Source of the DNA: Selenomonadaceae bacterium
GTDB lineage: Bacteria; Bacillota; Negativicutes; Selenomonadales; Selenomonadaceae
DNA length: 11,860 nucleotides
NCBI GenBank assembly: GCA_017529085.1
Contig: JAFXOC010000379.1
Location: 1-11,860, forward strand
Direction of reading: 5' to 3'
Part shown: one piece after another, positions 7,565 through 11,860 of the stretch
Layout: each line of letters opens with the position of its first letter
Position numbering within the stretch: the stretch's first letter is position 1
Program-made: the position numbers and the translations under genes
The notes under the pieces: model-generated
Told to the model about the DNA's origin: nothing
Seen by the model: the letters and a program-made list of their open reading frames with translations, nothing else
The model's database searches: none

Positions 7565-8389
7565 ATGGCAAGCGATCTTCATATTCACACAAGTTTTTCG
7601 GACGGCAAATTTTTGCCTGAAGAAATCGTGGAAAAGTCAAAACAACTTGGGTTAAAATACATCGGCATAACCGATCACGACACCATAGACGGCATTGCAG
7701 ACCTCTACGATAAAGGATTCTATCCCGCAACCGGAATAAATATTATCCCCGGTATTGAAATGAGCGCCGATTCCGAAAAACACGAAATTCATATTTTGGG
7801 TTACAACATAGATATATTTAATGAAGAATTAAGAGAAAATCTTATCGAAGTATCAGAAGCCAGATGGACAAGGTTTAGCGAGATTATCGAAAAACTTAAT
7901 AACGAAGGCTATGACATTACGGAGACCGAAGTTCTGACCCTTGCGGGAGCAAGTCGCTCCATCAGCCGTTCCCATGTGGCAAGAGTGTTGGTAAAAAAGG
8001 GAATATTTAAAACCGTACGCGAAGCCTTCAACACATTGCTTGAGCGTGGTAAACCCTGCTATGTGCCGCATTTTAGGCTGAGCGTTAAAAAAATTATCGA
8101 GCTTATCCATAGCGCGGGCGGTATCGTGGTCTTGGCGCATCCAAAACTTATCTACGACGACGATTCGGTACAAGAACTTTTAGATTTGGGAATGGACGGC
8201 ATTGAAGCTTATTACCCGGAACACAACGATATAGATACCGCAAGATACATAAATTACGCCAAAAAGAGAAACTTAATAATCTCGGGCGGCTCCGATTATC
8301 ACGGCATAGGCGCAAGACACAACATAGAGCTGGGCGAATTTGAGCTTGACGACAAATTCGCCAAACAAATTTTTGAGATGAAAAAATAA
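7565..8389 (+). CDS. PHP-domain metal-dependent phosphoesterase (RNase AM/YciV type)
   Basis: A 274-residue protein of the PHP superfamily. Metal-binding motifs appear in order: HIHTSFSDG (residues 6-14), TDHDT (36-40), GIEMS with Glu65, HEIHILGY near 73-80, AHP near 191-193 and SDYHG near 243-247. The central insert (about 98-165) and overall length match the COG0613 group. Members of that group include the E. coli enzyme YciV/RNase AM, which degrades short RNAs and 3',5'-nucleoside bisphosphates. The exact substrate here is inferred from family only. ATG 7565 is chosen because GGGGAG lies six bases upstream; an in-frame TTG further up lacks a ribosome binding site. The next gene follows after 19 bases in the same direction. 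Confidence 0.93.
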   Translation: MASDLHIHTSFSDGKFLPEEIVEKSKQLGLKYIGITDHDTIDGIADLYDKGFYPATGINIIPGIEMSADSEKHEIHILGYNIDIFNEELRENLIEVSEARWTRFSEIIEKLNNEGYDITETEVLTLAGASRSISRSHVARVLVKKGIFKTVREAFNTLLERGKPCYVPHFRLSVKKIIELIHSAGGIVVLAHPKLIYDDDSVQELLDLGMDGIEAYYPEHNDIDTARYINYAKKRNLIISGGSDYHGIGARHNIELGEFELDDKFAKQIFEMKK

Positions 8390-8408
8390 GCCAACAATAG
8401 GAGGAAGC

Positions 8409-9239
8409 ATGATGGATGTAGTAGCCTTAGTAGGTCCAAGCGGCACTGGGAAAAGTCATCGCGCCCTCAAAATTGCGAGGGAAGAAGGAGCCGACGCTAT
8501 TATAGACGACGGAATTCTTATTAAAGACGGAAAAATTTTGGCGGGACATTCGGCAAAAACCGAGATGAGCAAGATTATGGCAGTGCGCCGCGCTATTTTT
8601 GTGCTTCCGGGTCACGCCGAAGAAGTGCGTTCGGCTATAGAATCTGCAAACCCTCATCGTATATTGATTTTGGGCACGTCCGAAAATATGGCGCATAAAA
8701 TAACGAAAATCCTAAACCTTCCTTCCATACAAAAGATAATCAGGATAGAAGACATAGCGACAAGAGCCGAAATGCAAGAAGCTCGCGATATGCGCCTTAA
8801 AGAAGGCAAACACATAGTCCCTGTGCCTACCATAGAATTAAAACCGCATTTCTCCGGTTTTCTCATAGACCCGTTGCAATCCTTCTTCAAACGCTCTTCC
8901 ACAAACAGAAGAAGATTGGGTGAAAAATCCATCGTGCGACCTGTATTTAGCTATTACGGCAAACTTGTTATAGACGATTCGGCGATAAAATCCATCGTTG
9001 AAAAAGCGGTTCGCGCTAAAGAATTTGTGAAAAAAATCGCCCACATATCGGTGAAACGCGAAAAAGAAGAAAATGCGGGATTAAAAATAAACTGTGAAGT
9101 CGTGCTTTCTTACGGAAATCACCTGCCAAGCGCTTTGAGGGACACTCAAAGCAAGGTAAGAGAATCCGTAGAATTTATGACCGGCATGGCGGTACGCGAA
9201 ATAAACATAAGAGTTAAAACTCTTTATGTCGAAGCATAA
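8409..9239 (+). CDS. P-loop ATPase-like protein with Asp23/Gls24-type C-terminal domain
   Basis: The 276-residue product opens with a hydrophobic strand and a Walker A motif, GPSGTGKS (residues 9-16), indicating nucleotide binding. A middle part of about 140 residues I cannot assign. The last 85 or so residues (about 190-276, IDDSAIKSIVEKAV to VREINIRVKTLYVE) resemble the Asp23/Gls24 (DUF322) fold, whose single-domain members are envelope-associated stress proteins in Gram-positive bacteria. Two adjacent ATG codons (8409 and 8412) could be used; AGGAGGA is 4-7 bases upstream, and the second gives the more usual spacing. It follows the PHP gene by 19 bases and they are likely co-transcribed. 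The function is unknown; a nucleotide-dependent envelope role is inference from domains. Confidence 0.8.
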   Translation: MMDVVALVGPSGTGKSHRALKIAREEGADAIIDDGILIKDGKILAGHSAKTEMSKIMAVRRAIFVLPGHAEEVRSAIESANPHRILILGTSENMAHKITKILNLPSIQKIIRIEDIATRAEMQEARDMRLKEGKHIVPVPTIELKPHFSGFLIDPLQSFFKRSSTNRRRLGEKSIVRPVFSYYGKLVIDDSAIKSIVEKAVRAKEFVKKIAHISVKREKEENAGLKINCEVVLSYGNHLPSALRDTQSKVRESVEFMTGMAVREINIRVKTLYVEA

Positions 9240-9244
9240 TCATC

Positions 9245-9333
9245 ATAGCGAACGACGATAAATTTTGTATTTTGCACCCCAGCCCTTCGGGCGGGGTGCA
9301 AAACCAAGTAAAGATATTTTTGTCGTTCGCTAT
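9245..9333. repeat. Nested inverted repeats between the P-loop gene and the recombinase
   Basis: The outer arms are ATAGCGAACGAC (9245-9256) and its exact complement (9322-9333). Inside is a second hairpin: TTTTGCACCCC (9270-9280), one unpaired A, GCCC, loop TTC, GGGC, then GGGGTGCAAAA (9293-9303). The structure starts six bases past the P-loop gene stop, so it could end that transcript. It lacks a downstream U run; the flanking T and A bases are themselves paired. It is equally plausible as a DNA site for the neighbouring recombinase. The octamer ATAGCGAA occurs again after the recombinase gene at 10673-10680. Confidence 0.75.
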
Positions 9334-9338
9334 ACAAC

Positions 9339-9395
9339 AAAACCTCCTATAATCATTCTTGCCAATATTTTTGCAAAGTGATTATGGGAGGTTTT
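9339..9395 (+). promoter_or_regulatory. Hairpin that would sequester the recombinase ribosome binding site
   Basis: AAAACCTCCTATAATCA (9339-9355) pairs with TGATTATGGGAGGTTTT (9379-9395), 17 positions with one G-U pair and no mismatch in RNA. The Shine-Dalgarno sequence GGGAGG (9386-9391) is wholly inside the right arm, three bases from the recombinase ATG at 9399. In transcripts entering from the left this would block translation. The arrangement resembles known protection of transposase genes from read-through transcription. Confidence 0.6.
9348..9353 (+). promoter_or_regulatory. Possible -10 box of the recombinase gene
   Basis: A perfect TATAAT lies in the left arm of the hairpin at 9339-9395. 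A start near 9360 would make a message lacking the left arm, leaving the ribosome binding site free. The -35 region at suitable spacing (around 9325-9331) is a poor match, so activity is uncertain. Confidence 0.35.
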
Positions 9396-9398
9396 CTT

Positions 9399-10640
9399 AT
9401 GTCCAAATTATACGGTTACGCGAGAGTATCGACAGAAGAGCAGCGCACCGACAGACAGATTATCGCTTTAACAAAGTTCGGAGTATCAAGAGATTGTATA
9501 TTTACCGATAAACAAAGCGGCAAAGACTTTAACCGTCCTAAGTATAGGAAGCTTATGTCAAAGCTTCGCCCTAAAGACGCGCTCGTTCTTTCAAGTCTTG
9601 ACCGCTTGGGTCGCAACTACAATGAGATTATAGAACAGTGGCGCATTATTACAAGCGAGAAAAAAGCCGATATTATTATTCTCGACATGAGTCTCTTAGA
9701 TACGCGCAGCGAATACGACTTGATAGAGTCGCTTATTAGCGCCATCGTGTTAAAAATCCTTTCCTATGTTGCGGAGAAAGAGCGGGAAAACATAAGGACA
9801 AGGCAAAAAGAAGGCATAGACGCGGCTAAAGCTAATGGCGTAAAATTCGGTCGCCCTAAAATCAAGCGTCCTAAAAGCTTTATAGGGATTTATCGCAAAT
9901 GGAAAAACAAAGAATTAACAGGTAGAGAAGCCGCGGAGTGTTTGAATGTGTCCCATACCACCTTTTTAAATTGGGTCAAACAATTTGAAGGCAGAGAAAT
10001 CGTACAGAAATCGAGTACTAAAGAGATAAATGAAAATTTGAAAGTGAAACGCATAGGCAATGTTTACGGTTATATGCGTGTTTCTACAAAGGAACAGAAC
10101 GAGGACAGACAGCGCATAGCTTTGACGGAGGCGGGCGTACCGCTCAAAAACATTTTTATGGATAAGCAAAGTGGAAAGGACTTTAATCGCCCCGCTTATA
10201 AAAAGCTCGTAAAAAAAATAAAGCCCGGCGATACTCTTGTAATTAAGAGCATCGACAGGCTGGGAAGAAACTATAAGGAGATTTTGGAAGAATGGCGGAT
10301 TATCACGAAAGAGAAAGGGGCGAATATAAATATTCTCGATATGCCTCTTTTGAACTCTAATCAAGACAAAGATTTAATAGGAACGGTTATATCAGACATC
10401 GTGCTTCAACTTCTCTCATACGTCGCCGAAACGGAGCGCAACTTTATCCGTCAGCGTCAAGCGGAGGGTATCGCCGCCGCTAAAGTTCGCGGCGTGAAGT
10501 TTGGGAGAGAGAAGAAGGAGAAGCCGCCATTATTTGTATCTTTAAGAGAAAAGTGGCTCAAAGAGGAAATATCCGCAAGAGAAGCGGGAAGGATTTTAAA
10601 CATCACCCATAACACTTTTATTAGGTGGGCTAAAGAGTGA
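9399..10640 (+). CDS. Tandem (single-chain double) serine recombinase
   Basis: The 413-residue protein contains two complete resolvase/invertase-family serine recombinases joined end to end, repeat period 218 residues. Unit 1 (about 4-196): YARVSTEEQ with catalytic Ser11, DKQSGKDFNRP near 37-47, DRLGR with Arg69/Arg72, long E helix near 107-140, KFGRP near 149-153, then a C-terminal helix-turn-helix (TGREAAECLNVSHTTFLNW, 174-192). Unit 2 (about 222-413): YMRVSTKEQ with Ser229, DKQSGKDFNRP again, DRLGR with Arg287/Arg290, KFGR at 367-370, and AREAGRILNITHNTFIRW (393-410). The units are roughly 60% identical by eye. Usual relatives are about 185-205 residues with one unit. ATG 9399 is preferred because GGGAGG lies seven bases upstream; upstream in-frame GTG 9378 and ATG 9384 lie in the hairpin. 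The stop is TGA. Target sites are unknown. Confidence 0.95.
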   Translation: MSKLYGYARVSTEEQRTDRQIIALTKFGVSRDCIFTDKQSGKDFNRPKYRKLMSKLRPKDALVLSSLDRLGRNYNEIIEQWRIITSEKKADIIILDMSLLDTRSEYDLIESLISAIVLKILSYVAEKERENIRTRQKEGIDAAKANGVKFGRPKIKRPKSFIGIYRKWKNKELTGREAAECLNVSHTTFLNWVKQFEGREIVQKSSTKEINENLKVKRIGNVYGYMRVSTKEQNEDRQRIALTEAGVPLKNIFMDKQSGKDFNRPAYKKLVKKIKPGDTLVIKSIDRLGRNYKEILEEWRIITKEKGANINILDMPLLNSNQDKDLIGTVISDIVLQLLSYVAETERNFIRQRQAEGIAAAKVRGVKFGREKKEKPPLFVSLREKWLKEEISAREAGRILNITHNTFIRWAKE

Positions 10641-10660
10641 TTTCTTGGAAACAAAATTAA

Positions 10661-10836
10661 ACTTTATTACCCATAGCGAAAATAAAAAAACAGCCTCTAA
10701 CACTGTAATGGATTATATCATAAAGAGCCTTGATATGCAAGGAATTTATGAATTTTCAAACATTTTACGTATTTGATATATTTTACGAAAAATTGTTGTA
10801 ATTTTAATCTTACTTTGTTACCCATTAACGAAAATA
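10661..10836. repeat. Pair of imperfect direct repeats downstream of the recombinase
   Basis: Copy 1 at 10661-10684 and copy 2 at 10812-10836 share ACTTT(A/G)TTACCCAT, two or three differing bases, then CGAAAATA; AACACT also recurs after both. They bracket about 125 bases of AT-rich sequence with no gene, which also holds two ATTTTACG copies (10762-10769, 10780-10787). They could be regulator or recombinase binding sites, or relics of a duplication. GCCGAAAA at 10837-10844 resembles a sigma-28 -10 element but lacks a good -35. Confidence 0.6.
10712..10740 (-). promoter_or_regulatory. Candidate antisense promoter facing the recombinase gene
   Basis: Minus strand TTGCAT (10740-10735) and TATAAT (10717-10712) with 17 bases between. 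A transcript from near 10705 would run antisense into the 3' end of the recombinase gene. No minus-strand gene follows, so it is either a regulatory antisense RNA promoter or a chance match in AT-rich DNA. Confidence 0.35.
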
Positions 10837-10886
10837 GCCGAAAACACTAAGGTGAAGCACAATTTTTGAGATAGGAGGTTTTGATA

Positions 10887-11054
10887 ATGATTTATGTTGT
10901 TTTACATTATGGGCAAGTGGAAAAGGTGTTTAAGACTGAAAAAGACGCATTAAATTATGTCTTTGATGGCGAAGATACTGGTAACATATCTATTTCAGAC
11001 GTTGTCGTTGCTACCAGTGGAGTATGGGAAGTTAAAGCCTGCAACTTAGAATGA
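10887..11054 (+). CDS. Small protein of unknown function upstream of flagellin
   Basis: ATG at 10887, preceded by AGGAGG eight bases upstream, opens a 55-codon frame ending in TGA at 11052. The product begins MIYVVLHYGQVEKVF and ends VWEVKACNLE. It has a hydrophobic beta-like first strand, no membrane segment, a single Cys near the end and an acidic overall character. I do not recognise the family. The flagellin starts 43 bases after its stop in the same direction, so the two may share a transcript. The strong ribosome binding site and tight position argue that it is real. Confidence 0.65.
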   Translation: MIYVVLHYGQVEKVFKTEKDALNYVFDGEDTGNISISDVVVATSGVWEVKACNLE

Positions 11055-11096
11055 GAAATCGTCTCGAAAATAAGATGAAGGTAAGGTGAACGGATC

Positions 11097-11860
11097 GTGG
11101 CTGTGCGGATAGCTAATAATAATACTTCTGCGCTTATTTTAGGCGAATTAAAGAAAAACAACAATAAACTCTCTAAAGACCTAAAAAAAGTATCCTCCGG
11201 CTTAAAAACAAACGATGCAGGCGATGGAGTAGCGGATTATTCAATAAGCGAAAAAATGCGCGCCTTGATTCGTTCTCTTAACCAAGATATTGACAATTCA
11301 AAAAAAGGTATAGATTTAGTAAAAGTTGCCGAAGGCGGTATTCAGCAGATAATTGAAGAACTTCGCAATATGAAAAAAATGGCGCTTGATTCCGCAAACG
11401 ACCATAATAGCGAGATTGACCGCGCGATTATACAAAAGGAATTTGAAAACCGAATGAAGGAAATTGATGATATTGCTACTACTACAGAATATAATCGCAG
11501 GATTTTATTGGACGGTAGATATTGGCTAAAAGAATATGAGGATCTTATTCCCATATATGAAAGCGAATATTTAAAAATAATATCATCGAATATAGAAAAC
11601 AATACAACATTGTCGGTAAATATTGATACAAATGTTATGCATATTCCTTCATCGTTAGAATTTGTGAGCTCAAAATTGGGCGTATATAAAAATAATTTAG
11701 ACAGAAAAGTTCTTTTTACGAATGCAAATACAAATTCAGTTGAAAATCTTATATTTGACCCCAATGAAGTAATGAGATATAATTCCTTCCAAGGGTTGTT
11801 TCCGCTTGCCGAGGGGATGTATTTGCAAAAGACATATCCCGTTCAAGACGGACCTATTGA
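11097..11860 (+). CDS. Flagellin with divergent central region, 3' end outside window
   Basis: The N-terminal D0/D1 region of bacterial flagellin is clear: VAVRIANNNTSALI at the start, KVSSGLKTNDAGDGVADYSI near 31-50 and SEKMRALIRSLNQDIDNSKKG near 51-71. GIQQIIEELRNMKKMALDSAN follows near 81-101, then EYNRRILLDGRY near 131-142. After residue 142 the sequence departs from common flagellins (WLKEYEDLIPIYESEYLKII) and I cannot assign it. The frame is open for 254 codons to the window edge, so the C-terminal D1/D0 helices are not seen. The start is GTG at 11097 with AAGGTG eight bases upstream. The usual DDAAGLAIS is altered to GDGVADYSI. Flagellin is exported and polymerises into the filament; this may be a minor or variant filament protein. 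Confidence 0.88.
   Translation, partial: MAVRIANNNTSALILGELKKNNNKLSKDLKKVSSGLKTNDAGDGVADYSISEKMRALIRSLNQDIDNSKKGIDLVKVAEGGIQQIIEELRNMKKMALDSANDHNSEIDRAIIQKEFENRMKEIDDIATTTEYNRRILLDGRYWLKEYEDLIPIYESEYLKIISSNIENNTTLSVNIDTNVMHIPSSLEFVSSKLGVYKNNLDRKVLFTNANTNSVENLIFDPNEVMRYNSFQGLFPLAEGMYLQKTYPVQDGPI

Noticed and set aside
9270..9303. Intrinsic terminator after the P-loop gene
   Set aside because: The stem is strong, but no T run follows on the plus strand (AAAACCAAG follows) and none on the minus strand; I kept it as a repeat or structure only.
10729..10743. CCTTG/CAAGG mini-hairpin as a terminator of the recombinase gene
   Set aside because: A stem of only five base pairs with no T run.
1..11860. 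CRISPR array, tRNA or rRNA genes
   Set aside because: I saw no regularly spaced repeats and no tRNA- or rRNA-like sequence on either strand by eye.

Overview
The window looks like chromosomal DNA from a low-GC, anaerobic, flagellated member of the Bacillota. The evidence is a LytR-CpsA-Psr cell-wall ligase, an Asp23/Gls24-type C-terminal domain, NrdR, two large radical-SAM proteins, strong AGGAGG-type ribosome binding sites and frequent TTG/GTG starts. A Negativicutes or clostridial origin is my best guess, but no single marker in the window settles it.

The left two thirds (1-7265) read on the minus strand. From right to left they hold an LCP-family gene, a short in-frame stretch coding for a LytR_C-like module, rfbB (dTDP-glucose 4,6-dehydratase), a rodZ-like gene with its own very good promoter, ygiQ (UPF0313 radical SAM), nrdR, and a second radical-SAM protein that runs off the left edge. 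The LCP-rfbB part is concerned with envelope polysaccharide and its attachment to the wall. rodZ is a cell-shape gene, and nrdR is a regulator of ribonucleotide reductase genes. Two of these genes carry in-frame stops just before conserved C-terminal sequence: a TGA in rodZ, and two TAAs between the LCP domain and the LytR_C module.

At about 7266-7564 transcription diverges. The gap contains a good minus-strand promoter for the LCP operon, a weaker plus-strand promoter, and a perfect 13-bp GC-rich hairpin. On the plus strand there follow a PHP-domain phosphoesterase gene and a gene for a P-loop protein with an Asp23/Gls24-like C-terminus.

The right end (about 9240-11860) is the most unusual part. 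A gene for one polypeptide containing two complete serine recombinases in tandem is surrounded by inverted and direct repeats. One of these is a long hairpin that would bury the recombinase ribosome binding site in read-through transcripts but not in transcripts started at a TATAAT inside the hairpin. Directly downstream lie a 55-codon unknown gene and a GTG-initiated flagellin with an unusual central region, cut by the right edge. A serine recombinase beside a flagellin, with an inverted 13-mer on either side of the recombinase, invites comparison with Hin-type flagellar phase variation. That is a hypothesis, not something the sequence proves.
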